Assembly: GCF_030758345.1 (NCBI RefSeq)
Contig: NZ_JAVAMO010000001.1
Coordinates: forward strand, 62,001 to 126,000
Reading direction: 5' to 3'
From: Ruegeria discodermiae
GTDB taxonomy: Bacteria; Pseudomonadota; Alphaproteobacteria; Rhodobacterales; Rhodobacteraceae
Length of the DNA stretch: 64,000 nucleotides
Below, piece by piece: positions 33,576 through 44,587 of the stretch. Both the position numbers and the translations under genes were made by a program. The notes under the pieces are model-generated. The model saw only the letters and a program-made list of their open reading frames with translations. It had not been told where the DNA came from and ran no database searches. Each line of letters opens with the position of its first letter. The first letter of the stretch is position 1.

Positions 33576-34283
33576 GTGGAACAGCCAGAGGATCAGGCCC
33601 TGCCAAGGGTTTCGCCTGAGGAAAGCATGGAGAGCTTCGGCGCCGAAGTGCGCGAATTGCGCCGTGCCCGGCAAATGACACTTGCGGATCTGGCGCGGGC
33701 CAGCGGAGTGTCGGTCAGCCATCTCAGCGCCATAGAGCGCGGCAGCGCGAGCCCCACGTTGAAAAAGATCTCAAAGATCGCTGTTGGCCTTGGCGTACCC
33801 GAAGAGTGGTTCTTCAGTCGCAGGCAAGGCAAAGGCCCACTGGAGCGGACTTACGTCGTAAGGCGGGAAAACCGTCGAAACCTCAATTTGCTTTACGGCG
33901 AACCTGCGGCCGTTTCAGGCTACTCCGATGCGCTGCTGTCGTCCTCGCTGGGCGGAGCCTTCCACATGGGTGTTTCCGAATACCCTCCGCACAGCGAGAA
34001 TGTCGCGGATGAGATTTACAGCCGCGACGGCGAACAGCACGGACTTGTTCTTGAGGGCGAACTTGTTCTGACCCTCGAAGACGAGGTGATCACCGTGCGC
34101 GCGGGCGACAGCTTTAGTTTTCCGGGCGAGATTTTACATGCGACGCGCAACATGAGCGACAAGCCCGCCCGACTGATCTGGGTGAACTCGCCCGTGATCA
34201 TTCCGAAATACGCGGTCCACGAAAACAAAGAAGCCCAGCCGGTCAAGGCGCGGACCGCGAACAAAGACCGCACCGGCACATGA
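33576..34283 (+). CDS. XRE-family regulator with C-terminal cupin domain, copy 2
   Basis: GTG 33576 is preferred for the AAAGAGGG before it; the frame is open 42 nt further upstream. The 235 residues carry an HTH_3 (RRARQMTLADLARASGVSVS, then HLSAIERGSASP) and a cupin (HGLVLEGELVLTLEDEV and GDSFSFPGEILHATRN). It is collinear with the regulator at 30759, including the linker PLERTYVVRRENRRNLNLLY, so a duplication within the block is likely. It is followed at once by the solute-binding protein gene of the ABC importer and probably regulates that transport operon. Confidence 0.9.
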   Translation: MEQPEDQALPRVSPEESMESFGAEVRELRRARQMTLADLARASGVSVSHLSAIERGSASPTLKKISKIAVGLGVPEEWFFSRRQGKGPLERTYVVRRENRRNLNLLYGEPAAVSGYSDALLSSSLGGAFHMGVSEYPPHSENVADEIYSRDGEQHGLVLEGELVLTLEDEVITVRAGDSFSFPGEILHATRNMSDKPARLIWVNSPVIIPKYAVHENKEAQPVKARTANKDRTGT

Positions 34284-34314
34284 CATGGCTTCAATCGACA
34301 TCAGGGAGTTCAAA

Positions 34315-35874
34315 GTGACATCACCAACCAAAAACGGCCTAAATCGCCGAAGCTTCCTTGCTGCGACCGGTGCCTTTGGCGCGGCGAGCATGGCGTTCCC
34401 GCATATGGCCATCAGCCAGGACGGGCGTGTGTTGACCGTGCGGTCCTATTCCGATCTGCAATTGCTGGACCCGGCCTTCCGCCTGTCGCTCCCCGAGGAC
34501 GACATCATCCGCGAGATCTATGCGCCGCTCATCGAACCGGTGGCAGGAGATGAGTGGGATTGGCGTCCGGTCGCGGTGTCCTCGATCGAGCAGATCGACG
34601 ATACAACTATCAATTTCACCTTGCTGGAAGGCATGCAGTTCTCGGACGACTATGGAGAAGTCACGGCAGAGGACGTGAAATTCTCTATCGAGCGGATCGC
34701 TGACCCGGCCAATGAAAGCCCCTATGCGGGCGATTGGGCCGCGCTCGATTCTGTCGAAGTCACTGGCACCCATACCGGCACGATCAAGCTTAAGAACGCC
34801 TTTGTGCCGCTTTGGTCTACGACCTTGCCCACCCCTGCATCCTGCATCGTGTCGAAAAAGGCCGTTGAAGGGGCGGGCGGCAAGCTCGGCACAGAGCCGG
34901 TGGCGCAATTTGGCCGCTATATGCTGACCGAATGGGTGCCAAAACAGCGCACGGTTCTGAAACGCAATCCCGACTGGCCAGGCGAACCCGGGCAATTCGA
35001 TGAGATTCACATCATCCCGATTGAAGATCCAGCCACGGCGGAACGGGGGTTTGAAGCCGGTGATCTGGACTATACGTGGACATCGGTTTCGTCCCTGCCC
35101 AGACTTAAGGAAAACCCACCCGTTGGCTCCGTCGTCCTCGAAAAGCCGTCTCTCGCCTATGTCTGGCTTGGTATCAATCAGGACAACGAGGCGCTGCAGG
35201 ATCCGCGCATCCGGCGTGCGATCCAGCATGCGATCGATCGCGAGATTGTGGTGGACGCCGCCTATTTTGGCGCCGCGTCGGTGGGCAATGGTATTGTGGC
35301 CCCCGGCCTTCCCGGGTCACGGGATAGTGTGACCTACGACTACGACCCCGATAAGGCGCGGGCCCTTCTGGCAGAGGCTGGCGCCGAGGGTTTGAGCGTG
35401 ACGCTCGACATCTTGAACCAGACCGAGCGTCTTACGGCGGCACAGGTCATCCAGGCCAATCTGGCCGATGTCGGTATTACCTGCGAAATCAAACAAAATG
35501 ACAGCGGCACCTTCTGGTCGCTCGGGTCCAAGGAAGGTGATTATTTCATGGACCTGCAGCTGGTGCTCAGCCGTTTCTCAATGCAGCCCGACCCGTCCTG
35601 GGCCACCGTCTGGTTCACGCCGGAACAGGTGGGCGTCTGGAACTGGGAACGCTTTAACAGCGCCGAATACAAGGCCTTGCATGACGAAGGCCTTGTGACC
35701 TCGGACCCGGCTGAACGCGACCGCATTTACAAAGAGATGCAGCGCCTAATGGATGAGAGCGGATCTTACGTCTTCCTGACCCATGAAGTGATCGGCGCGA
35801 TCCACAAGGACGATGTCGAGCCAGGATTGAAACCCAACGGCGAGTCTCTTTTCGCGCAGTTCAAACCGGCCTGA
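34315..35874 (+). CDS. ABC transporter substrate-binding protein, family 5 (dipeptide/oligopeptide type)
   Basis: GTG 34315 follows AGGGAG at good spacing; an ATG at 34285 is in frame but lacks a site. The 519 residues begin with a twin-arginine-type signal (NRRSFLAATGAFGAASMA), then the SBP_bac_5 fold: ILNQTE, DPRIRRAIQHAIDREIVVD, and the C-terminal YVFLTHEV. It binds peptides or peptide-like ligands in the periplasm and hands them to the permeases that follow. A hairpin terminator-like structure separates it from the permease genes, a common means of making more binding protein than permease. Confidence 0.9.
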   Translation: MTSPTKNGLNRRSFLAATGAFGAASMAFPHMAISQDGRVLTVRSYSDLQLLDPAFRLSLPEDDIIREIYAPLIEPVAGDEWDWRPVAVSSIEQIDDTTINFTLLEGMQFSDDYGEVTAEDVKFSIERIADPANESPYAGDWAALDSVEVTGTHTGTIKLKNAFVPLWSTTLPTPASCIVSKKAVEGAGGKLGTEPVAQFGRYMLTEWVPKQRTVLKRNPDWPGEPGQFDEIHIIPIEDPATAERGFEAGDLDYTWTSVSSLPRLKENPPVGSVVLEKPSLAYVWLGINQDNEALQDPRIRRAIQHAIDREIVVDAAYFGAASVGNGIVAPGLPGSRDSVTYDYDPDKARALLAEAGAEGLSVTLDILNQTERLTAAQVIQANLADVGITCEIKQNDSGTFWSLGSKEGDYFMDLQLVLSRFSMQPDPSWATVWFTPEQVGVWNWERFNSAEYKALHDEGLVTSDPAERDRIYKEMQRLMDESGSYVFLTHEVIGAIHKDDVEPGLKPNGESLFAQFKPA

Positions 35875-35884
35875 TCGGTCGACC

Positions 35885-35910
35885 GGCGGGCCCATTCGGG
35901 CCCGCCTTTT
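35885..35910 (+). terminator. Intra-operon hairpin after the binding-protein gene
   Basis: GGCGGGCCC-ATTC-GGGCCCGCC is followed by TTTT. It is a perfect 9-bp GC stem between the solute-binding gene and its first permease gene, expected to give partial termination or mRNA stabilisation. Confidence 0.8.
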
Positions 35911-35930
35911 CACGTGCAAGGGTCAGCAAC

Positions 35931-36875
35931 ATGCTGAATTACGCCGTCAAACGACTAGGATTGTCCATCGCGATCGTGTCGCTCGCGATGTTCCTGCTTT
36001 TCTGCATGATCTATCTCGTCCCGGGTGATCCGGCCTCGGTCGCGCTGGGGCCGCGCGCCACCGATGCGATGAAAGAGGCGCTTCGGGTCAAAATGGGGCT
36101 CGACCAGCCCATCTGGGTACAGTTCTGGAATTTCTTCTCGGGCGCCTGGACCGGCGATCTGGGCGAAGAGGTCCTCTCGGGCCGTCCCGTACTCGATGTG
36201 GTTTTTGAACAGTTGCCATATACGCTGATCCTGATTGCAGGCGGCATCACTTGGTCGGTGGCTCTGGGCATCCCACTAGGGTGCTGGGCGGCAATCAACC
36301 GCGGTAGCTTCGCCGACCGGCTCGTCGGCATCCTGTCGGTGGCAGTGATTGCCGTGCCGTCCTTCGTGGTCGCGATTTATGCGCTTTTGATCTTTGCGGT
36401 GACCCTGCAGTGGCTCCCGGCCATCGGCGCGGGCGAACCGGGGGATATCGGTGACCAACTCGTCCACCTGATCTTGCCATCGCTCGCCGTGGGGCTTGGC
36501 TGGGTGGGTTATATCGCAAGGATGGTGCGGGCCTCTATGCTCGAAGTGCTGGAAGCAAGCCATATTCGCACTGCACGCGCCTTTGGGTTGCCGGACCGGA
36601 CAATCACTTACCGTTATGCGCTGACCATTGCCATCCTACCCACCATCACGCTTTTGGGCGTGGGCATTGGGCAGATGCTCTCCTCGGCAGTCTTTGCCGA
36701 GATCGTCTTTGCCCGACCGGGTGTGGGCAAGCTTGTCTACGACGCCATCCTGACGCGCAACTTCCCGGTGGTTACGGGGGCCGTGCTGGTCACAACCGTC
36801 ATCTTCGTTCTGCTCAACCTCGTGGCAGACCTCATCGTAGGAGCATTGGACCCTCGTGTCAGAAGCAGCTTCTAA
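35931..36875 (+). CDS. ABC transporter permease, DppB/OppB type
   Basis: The 314 residues form six TM helices. It begins MLNYAVKRLGLSIAIVSLAM and carries the coupling EAA-like motif region LEVLEASHIRTARAFGLP, with the C-terminal VADLIVGALDPRVR typical of DppB. It is one half of the heterodimeric channel for the preceding binding protein. It follows the hairpin by 20 nt and overlaps the next permease by 20 nt. Confidence 0.92.
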   Translation: MLNYAVKRLGLSIAIVSLAMFLLFCMIYLVPGDPASVALGPRATDAMKEALRVKMGLDQPIWVQFWNFFSGAWTGDLGEEVLSGRPVLDVVFEQLPYTLILIAGGITWSVALGIPLGCWAAINRGSFADRLVGILSVAVIAVPSFVVAIYALLIFAVTLQWLPAIGAGEPGDIGDQLVHLILPSLAVGLGWVGYIARMVRASMLEVLEASHIRTARAFGLPDRTITYRYALTIAILPTITLLGVGIGQMLSSAVFAEIVFARPGVGKLVYDAILTRNFPVVTGAVLVTTVIFVLLNLVADLIVGALDPRVRSSF

Positions 36876-37733
36876 CGCCCCCGTCCCGCAAAGCTCCGAG
36901 TGGATGCGCTCGCTCAAGCGGCTTTTGCGCGAACCGCTTGGTGTCTTTGGACTCGCGCTCGTTCTCTTGGTGATCTTTGGTGCGGTATTCGCAGACTTCC
37001 TAACTCAATGGGACCCAACCCGGATCAATCCGCGCGTGCGTTTCGAAGGCCCGTCTGGTGAGCATTTGCTGGGCACCGATCAATTGGGCCGCGACCTCTT
37101 AGCCCGTGTGCTGCATGGTGGGCGGATCGCGTTATACGTAGCCCTCGTTTCCACCGCAATCTCATTGGCCGTTGGTATCGTGTTGGGGCTTATCGCCGGT
37201 TACGGGCCGCGTTGGCTCGACAACCTGATGATCCTCGTTTTCGATGCCATGAAGAGCTTTCCGACCGTGATGCTGGCACTGGCGCTTGTCACGATCACCG
37301 GGCCATCGCTGACGGCGGTGATATTGGTCGTGATCCTTGTCAACGTGCCGGGATATGCCCGCATCGTGCGGACACAAACCATTGCAATCAAGACATCTGA
37401 ATTCGTTACTGCGGCGCAAAGCGCGGGTGCCTCGACCGCGCGCATCTTGCGGGTTCACATTATGCCGAACGTGATTGGGCCGCTGGTTATCCTCGCCTCA
37501 ATGGATATCCCCGTGGTGATCGCCATTGAGGCGGGCATGAGTTTTCTGGGCCTTGGGGTCCGGCCGCCCACGCCTAGCTGGGGATCGATCCTTAATGACG
37601 GGTTTGCGCAAATCCGCGAAACACCCTGGATCGCTATTGCAGGCGGTATCCCGATCATCGTCACCACCCTTGGCTTCACTTTCCTTGGCGAAACACTGCG
37701 CGATGTCTTTGACCCACGGCTGAAAGGACGCTG

Positions 37734-37734
<1 letters not shown>
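36856..37734 (+). CDS. ABC transporter permease, DppC/OppC type
   Basis: GTG 36856 overlaps the preceding gene by 20 nt; the exact start is uncertain because internal codons are also possible. The 292 residues have an N-terminal OppC_N segment (LLREPLGVFGLALVLLVIFG), then a HLLGTDQLGRDLLARVLHG motif and five further TM helices. The coupling motif lies at KTSEFVTAAQSAGAST. It partners the DppB-type protein. Its stop overlaps the ATPase start. Confidence 0.92.
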
Positions 37735-38716
<982 letters not shown>

Positions 38717-38720
<4 letters not shown>

Positions 38721-39697
38721 CCGATGCCCCGATCCTTTCGGTCGATGACGTGCAGGTCGCCTTTCCGGTCGGGGGGCTTATGAAACGCAGCGCCATTCTG
38801 GGCGTGGCCGGTGTCAGCTTTTCCGTGCGTCCGGGCGAGACCTTTGCCCTTGTCGGCGAAAGCGGGTCGGGCAAAACCACGCTGGCGCGGGCGATCAACG
38901 GGCTGCAGGCCATCTCCAGAGGGACAATTACATTTGACGGTGACCGCATAGACAATCTCAACAAGGCCCAGATGAAAGCTGTACGCAAGCGGATGTCGAT
39001 GATGTTTCAGGATCCTGTTGGCTCCCTCTCGCCCCGCATGACCGTTGGCGACTTGGTGACGGAGCCCTTCCGGATCCACGGCGCGGAGGGTCGAGATTTG
39101 CGCGCCGAGGCCGCCAGGTTGTTGACCCTTGTGGGTCTGCCGGCAGATTTTGCAACGCGATATCCGCATCAGCTTTCAGGGGGCCAGGCACGCCGGGTCG
39201 GTGTTGCACGGGCCATTGCGCTTGACCCTGCGTTGATCATTGCAGATGAGCCAACGGCGGGGCTTGATGTGTCGGTGCAGGGTGAGGTTCTCAACCTTTT
39301 GAACGACCTGCGCGAGCGCTTGGGGCTGGCGATGGTGATCATTACTCACAACCTTCATGTGGTGCATCACGTCGCGGACCGGACGGCGGTGATGTATCTT
39401 GGCCGCTTTGTCGAGATCGGTGAGACGGAAGAGATGTTCGCCAACCCGCACCATCCCTATACCGCAGCCCTCCTTTCGGCCAATCCCGAACCAGACCCGG
39501 ACAAGGTGCATGATCGTATCACGCTGCCCGCCGAAGTGCCGTCGCTGCTGGCGCGCCCTGAGGGCTGCGAGTTTCACACGCGCTGCCCCTGGGGAAAGGA
39601 GAAATGCCGCGTCGAGGCGCCACCGCCGGGCGATGTTGCCTGCCATTTCCCGCTGGAACCCGGAGCCGATCCGCCGATCACGGAACCTGCCCTATGA
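38717..39697 (+). CDS. ABC transporter ATP-binding protein, DppF/OppF type
   Basis: ATG 38717 overlaps the dppD-like stop (ATGA). The 326 residues have Walker A GESGSGKTTLARAI, signature LSGGQARRVGVARAI, Walker B LIIADEPTAGLD and the oligopeptide C-terminal extension (EGCEFHTRCPWGKEKCR). LSGGQAR in place of LSGGQRQR is a mild variation. It completes the five-gene importer, all overlapping or closely spaced, and overlaps the CocE gene that follows. Confidence 0.92.
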
Positions 39698-41697
39698 CCG
39701 AGATTATCGAAACCATCTGGATACCGATGCCGGACGGAACAAAGCTTGCCGCCCGACTCTGGCTGCCCGACGGCGCGCGGGGCACGCCTGTGCCGTGCAT
39801 CCTCGAATACATCCCATATCGCCGCCGCGACCGGACGCGCATGCGCGACGAAAGCATGCACCCGCTCTTTGCCGATGCGGGCTACGCCTCGATCCGCGTC
39901 GACATCCGCGGCTATGGCGACAGCGATGGCCTGGCCGAGGACGAGTATTCGCATCAGGAGATGCAGGACGGCGTTGACGTCATCGCCTGGATTGCCGAGC
40001 AGGTTTGGTGCGATGGCAATGTGGGGATGTTCGGCAAGAGCTGGGGTGCGTATAATTCTTTTCAGGTGGCATCGCTGCGCCCGCCCGCCTTGAAAGCGAT
40101 CATCCCTGTCATGGGCTGCGATGACCGCTGGCGCGAAGACATCCATTTCTACGGCGGTTGCCTGGCCAATGATAATTTCTGGTGGGGCTCGATCATGCAG
40201 CTCTACAACGCCATGCCCCCCGATCCCCAGATCGTAGGAGAGGACCGCTGGCTGGAGATGTGGAAAGAACGACTGGAAGGCGCGCAATTCTGGCCCGCCA
40301 TGTGGCTCGAACACCAGACCCATGACGAGATGTGGCGTCGCGGCTCGATTTGCGAAAACTATGACGACGTGCAGGTGCCAGTCTATTTCTTTGGCGGCTG
40401 GGCGGATCTGTTCCGGGACACGCCATTCCGCATCGCAGAGCACCTCAACGGCCCCGTCAAGATCATGATGGGCCCTTGGGCGCATCTTTATCCGCATGAG
40501 GGCATCCCCGGCCCTCGCGCCGATTTCGTGGGCGAGGCAATCCGGTTCTGGGATCACTGGCTGAAAGGCATCGATACGGGGCTGATGGATGAGCCCCCGT
40601 TGCGGTTTTTCATGCAAGAAAGCGTGCGGCCCTCGGGCAGCCATTCGCAACGCGAAGGACGGTGGATCGAGGAGGCCGGCTGGCCCTCGTCGAATGTGAA
40701 CCTTCAGAGGCTGTGGCTGAACGAGGGGGTTCTGGGCCACGAACCGCTTGAAGGCGCTGAGATGTCGGTGTGTTCGCCGCAGACATTCGGAGCGGCCGGA
40801 GGCGACATGTGTTCTTTCGCGATCCCCGGTGACATGCCTGTGGACTGCCGCATAGATGCAGGCGGCGCGCTTTCGTTCCGTGGACCCGCGCTAGATGTAC
40901 CTCTCGACATTCTGGGCCAGCCCAGCATCTCTTTGCAGATCAGCGCGGATCAGAAACAGGGTTTTGTGGCGGTGCTGCTGGTGGACGAGGCCCCGGATGG
41001 GGCGCAGACACTGATCACCCGAGGGTTCGCCAATCTGACCCACCGCATCGGCGACACAACCCCCGAACCGGTCATCCCCGGCGAGATCATGGAGGTGACC
41101 GTCCCGCTGCACGGTATCGGATACCGGGTGCTAAAAGGCCACCGGCTGGTCGTACAGGTGGGCTCCACCTATTGGCCTATCCTGTGGCCCGCACCCGCAC
41201 CAGTAAGATTGACACTTCGCGCCGGCACCTCCGCGCTGCATCTGCCGCTGCGAGAAAACACTGCTGAGGCACCCGCCCCCCACGCGCCGCCGATCCGCGA
41301 GATCAAGCGCCCCGTCACTCGCGTCCGCGACGGGTCGATGGAACGCTCCGTCCATACTGACCTGACGACCGGAGAGGTGATGCATCGATTTTACCTTGAT
41401 GGTGGTGTCTTTGGACCTATCGGCGACATGCGGCTCGATGATATTGGCACGGTGCTGAGCGACGTCTCTGATCGTCGCTATTCCATCCATGCCGATGACC
41501 CGCTGTCGGCGCGCGCCACGATGGAACAGACAGCGAGCTTTTCACGAGAGGACTGGCATGCGAAAATCCACTGCTTTGCGGAACAGACCGCGACGGAGAC
41601 AGAGTTCCACCTGCTCTCGCGTATCTCTTGTTGGTCGGGCGATGCGCTGATCTTTGAGCGTGAAGAGACCCACGCAATTCCTAGAAACGGCATGTGA
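39694..41697 (+). CDS. CocE/NonD family hydrolase, copy 2
   Basis: ATG 39694 overlaps the ATPase stop by 4 nt. The 667 residues have a catalytic domain with MFGKS116WGAY as nucleophile elbow and RVDIRGYGDSDG, a cap, and a PepX_C jelly roll (HRLVVQVGSTYWPILWPAPA). No signal peptide. Direct coupling to the importer strongly suggests it hydrolyses the imported compound or an early intermediate. It is similar to copies at 28596 and 41697 across the whole length; note Ala-Tyr in place of Gly-Gly after the nucleophile, which could change the oxyanion environment. Confidence 0.88.
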   Translation: MTEIIETIWIPMPDGTKLAARLWLPDGARGTPVPCILEYIPYRRRDRTRMRDESMHPLFADAGYASIRVDIRGYGDSDGLAEDEYSHQEMQDGVDVIAWIAEQVWCDGNVGMFGKSWGAYNSFQVASLRPPALKAIIPVMGCDDRWREDIHFYGGCLANDNFWWGSIMQLYNAMPPDPQIVGEDRWLEMWKERLEGAQFWPAMWLEHQTHDEMWRRGSICENYDDVQVPVYFFGGWADLFRDTPFRIAEHLNGPVKIMMGPWAHLYPHEGIPGPRADFVGEAIRFWDHWLKGIDTGLMDEPPLRFFMQESVRPSGSHSQREGRWIEEAGWPSSNVNLQRLWLNEGVLGHEPLEGAEMSVCSPQTFGAAGGDMCSFAIPGDMPVDCRIDAGGALSFRGPALDVPLDILGQPSISLQISADQKQGFVAVLLVDEAPDGAQTLITRGFANLTHRIGDTTPEPVIPGEIMEVTVPLHGIGYRVLKGHRLVVQVGSTYWPILWPAPAPVRLTLRAGTSALHLPLRENTAEAPAPHAPPIREIKRPVTRVRDGSMERSVHTDLTTGEVMHRFYLDGGVFGPIGDMRLDDIGTVLSDVSDRRYSIHADDPLSARATMEQTASFSREDWHAKIHCFAEQTATETEFHLLSRISCWSGDALIFEREETHAIPRNGM

Positions 41698-43712
41698 TGG
41701 AACCCATCGCGGTTAAGACAGACTTTCCACGCAAAGTGCGCGAGATCGAGAACACCTGGATTCCGATGCCCGAGGGAACGCGCCTTGCTGCCCGCATCTG
41801 GTTGCCGGAGGATGCCGAAGACGATCCGGTGCCCGCGATCCTCGAATACCTGCCGTATCGCAAACGCGACGGGACGGTCGAGCGCGATCATCTGACCCAT
41901 CCTTATTTTGCCGGTCACGGTTATGCCGGAGTGCGCGTCGATATGCGCGGCACGGGTGATAGCGAAGGGATTTGTCTGGGCGAGTATCTGCGTCAAGAGC
42001 AGGACGATGCGCTGGCGGTGATCGACTGGTTGGCGGCCCAGCCCTGGTGTTCGGGCAAGGTCGGCATGATCGGCATTAGTTGGGGCGGGTTCAACGGGCT
42101 GCAGGTGGCCGCCCGCCAACCGAAGGCGCTCGGTGCAGTGATCTCGCTGTGTTCCACAGATGACCGCTATGCCGATGACATTCACTTCATGGGCGGCGCG
42201 ATGCTAACCGACAAGCTTGCTTGGGGCGCCACAGCTTTTTCCATCTGTAACACGCCCCCTGATCCAGCGCTTGTTGGCGATCGCTGGCGTGATCTGTGGC
42301 TGGAGCGGCTGAACAATAACGGGCTGTGGTTCCTTGACTGGATGCGCCACCAGCGCCGCGACGCGCTCTACACGCATGGGTCGATCTGCGAAGACTACGC
42401 CGCGGTGCAGGTGCCGGTCTATGCCGTTGGTGGCTATGCAGACGGATACACCAACCCGATCTTTCGCATGATGCAGAACCTGTCATGCCCGCGTAAGGCG
42501 CTTGTGGGTCCTTGGGCGCACAAGTACCCGCATTTCGCCACACCGGGGCCCCGCATCGGCTTCCTTCAGGAATGCCTGCGCTGGTGGGATCAGCACCTGA
42601 AAGGCATCGAGACGGGCATAATGGACGAACCGATGATCCGCGCCTGGATGCAGGAGCCGGTGCCGCCCAACCCTGCCTCGACAGAACGACCGGGGCGCTG
42701 GATTTCCGCGCCCGGTTGGCCATCGCCCGTGTCGCGGGAGTATGTGCTGCATGTCTCGCCCGATGGGCTCGGCGGTACGCCTTCCGACGATCCAATCACA
42801 ATCGCCTGCGACGAAACCGCCGGCCGCGCGGCGCCCAGCTGGTGCATGTATGGCACCGATCCCGATGGCCCGCTGGATCAGAACCGCGAAGCAGGGCACA
42901 TGGTCTTTTTCGAGACCGAGCCGTTGCGCGAAGATCTGGAGATCTTTGGCTTCCCCATGATGCATGTCCGCGCAGCCAGCGACGTGCCGCAGGCGAACCT
43001 TGCGTCGGTTCTTTCGCTGGTGGCGCCGGACGGGCCTGCGACGCTGATCAGTTTCGGCGTGCTGAACCTTACACATCGGGACAGCCACGCACATCCGGAG
43101 GCCTTGCCGATCGGGGAGCCCATAGACGCCACCGTGCAACTCAATGTCATCGGTCAGCGCATTCCGGCGGGGTATCGCCTCCGGCTTGCCTTGTCGCAGG
43201 CTTACTGGCCGATGATTTTCCCCTCTCAAAACAAGGCGCGGCTCGTCCTGACAAAGGCGAGCCTGGTGTTGCCAACGCATGATCCGACGCAAGATGGCCC
43301 GACCCTGGCCGATTTTGGCCCGCCGGAAGGTGCCACCCCGTTGCAAACGGAAGTTCTGAGCGACGGCGAAAGCTACCGTTTGAGCAAGCTCGATTATGCA
43401 AGCGGTATTGAAACCTATATGCGTGGCGGTGACACCGGCGTGCTTAGGCATCTGCATACGGGCATTCAGGTGCAGTCCCGGAATGAAGACAGGTTCGACA
43501 TTCATCCCGACGATCCAAATACAGCGAAAGCCAATGGCAATTGGCACGTGAGCTATCATCGCGGTGACTGGCACGCCGAGGTTGAAAGTTACGTCTCGGT
43601 CGAAGCGCTTTGCGATGTCTGGCGCATCACTGCGCAATTGATCGCGAAAGATGCAACTGGCGAGGTCGTGACCCGCGAGTGGCAAGAAGACATCCCTCGC
43701 GACCACGTTTAA
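41697..43712 (+). CDS. CocE/NonD family hydrolase, copy 3
   Basis: ATG 41697 overlaps the previous stop by one base (TGATG). The 671 residues have the nucleophile in MIGIS128WGG, RVDMRGTGDSEG, and a PepX_C domain (YRLRLALSQAYWPMIFPSQN). It forms a tandem pair with copy 2, and both are collinear with copy 1. Three full-length, intact paralogues in one locus imply either successive cleavage of several bonds or a range of related substrates. Cytosolic. Confidence 0.88.
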   Translation: MEPIAVKTDFPRKVREIENTWIPMPEGTRLAARIWLPEDAEDDPVPAILEYLPYRKRDGTVERDHLTHPYFAGHGYAGVRVDMRGTGDSEGICLGEYLRQEQDDALAVIDWLAAQPWCSGKVGMIGISWGGFNGLQVAARQPKALGAVISLCSTDDRYADDIHFMGGAMLTDKLAWGATAFSICNTPPDPALVGDRWRDLWLERLNNNGLWFLDWMRHQRRDALYTHGSICEDYAAVQVPVYAVGGYADGYTNPIFRMMQNLSCPRKALVGPWAHKYPHFATPGPRIGFLQECLRWWDQHLKGIETGIMDEPMIRAWMQEPVPPNPASTERPGRWISAPGWPSPVSREYVLHVSPDGLGGTPSDDPITIACDETAGRAAPSWCMYGTDPDGPLDQNREAGHMVFFETEPLREDLEIFGFPMMHVRAASDVPQANLASVLSLVAPDGPATLISFGVLNLTHRDSHAHPEALPIGEPIDATVQLNVIGQRIPAGYRLRLALSQAYWPMIFPSQNKARLVLTKASLVLPTHDPTQDGPTLADFGPPEGATPLQTEVLSDGESYRLSKLDYASGIETYMRGGDTGVLRHLHTGIQVQSRNEDRFDIHPDDPNTAKANGNWHVSYHRGDWHAEVESYVSVEALCDVWRITAQLIAKDATGEVVTREWQEDIPRDHV

Positions 43713-43723
43713 GGAGTTAAAAC

Positions 43724-44581
43724 ATGGCCATATTTCCGGGATTTAGCGACAAGGCGGAATTCAGGACACTGACAACCGCTGACGGCGTCACGATGCGTGT
43801 TGTTATCGAGGGCACAGGGCCGAACGTCGTTTTTGTTCCCGGCGGGGACCAGGTGGCCGACGCCTATTCCCAGCAATTCGCGCATCTTTCGGATCGCTTC
43901 CGCTGCATCTCCTACGATCCGCGCGGGGCAGGTGCAACAACAGCGCCTTCTCCGCCCTGGTCGATGGAGGACTATGCCCGCGATTGCGCGGCCGTCATTG
44001 ATGCGTTCTGCGAGGGGCGTGCCGTGGTCACGGGTTTGTCGCTTGGTGGGTTGGTCACGCAGGCGACAGCCATCGACTTCCCGGAAAAGGTACAATTGGC
44101 CATCCCCATGGGCACCGCTGCTTATATCGACGGGTTCACCCGGGATTGGATGCAGGCCGAGATTGACCTGCGCAAACAGGGGATTGTCCTGCCGGACTAC
44201 TTCCTTGCGCCACATTACGCCGCCTATGCCTTCCCCGGTAAGGCCCTCCACGACCCCGAGCTTTGGGCACAGATCAAGGAAAGCTACACCGAGCGCTTTC
44301 GCGAACGGGACCCGCAGGACACGATTGATCAGTGGCAGGCTTGCCTTGATTTCGATTGCCGCGACGCGCTCAAGACCTGTCCCGTTCCTTTCCATGTTAT
44401 CGCATTCTCCGAGGACGTGCAGACCGCGCCGTCGATGTGCAAAGTGGTGTCGGATCTGGCGCCCAACGGCACGTTCCACGAAATCCCCGGCCTCGGGCAT
44501 GTCTCTCTTGTGCGGCACAAACCCGCGGTAGTGGCGAGCAAGCTGCGCGATATCCTCATTCAGGCACTATCGACGGCCTGA
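43724..44581 (+). CDS. Alpha/beta hydrolase
   Basis: The 285-residue single-domain hydrolase has the nucleophile in VVTGLS106LGG, an oxyanion region FVPGGDQVADAY and a C-terminal GLGHVSLV with the likely catalytic His. GGAG lies before the ATG. It resembles lactonase/haloperoxidase-type esterases; the substrate is unknown. It is 11 nt after CocE copy 3 and 6 nt before the MlrC gene, so it belongs to the same operon and adds a fourth hydrolase to the pathway. Confidence 0.88.
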   Translation: MAIFPGFSDKAEFRTLTTADGVTMRVVIEGTGPNVVFVPGGDQVADAYSQQFAHLSDRFRCISYDPRGAGATTAPSPPWSMEDYARDCAAVIDAFCEGRAVVTGLSLGGLVTQATAIDFPEKVQLAIPMGTAAYIDGFTRDWMQAEIDLRKQGIVLPDYFLAPHYAAYAFPGKALHDPELWAQIKESYTERFRERDPQDTIDQWQACLDFDCRDALKTCPVPFHVIAFSEDVQTAPSMCKVVSDLAPNGTFHEIPGLGHVSLVRHKPAVVASKLRDILIQALSTA

Positions 44582-44587
44582 CATCTT

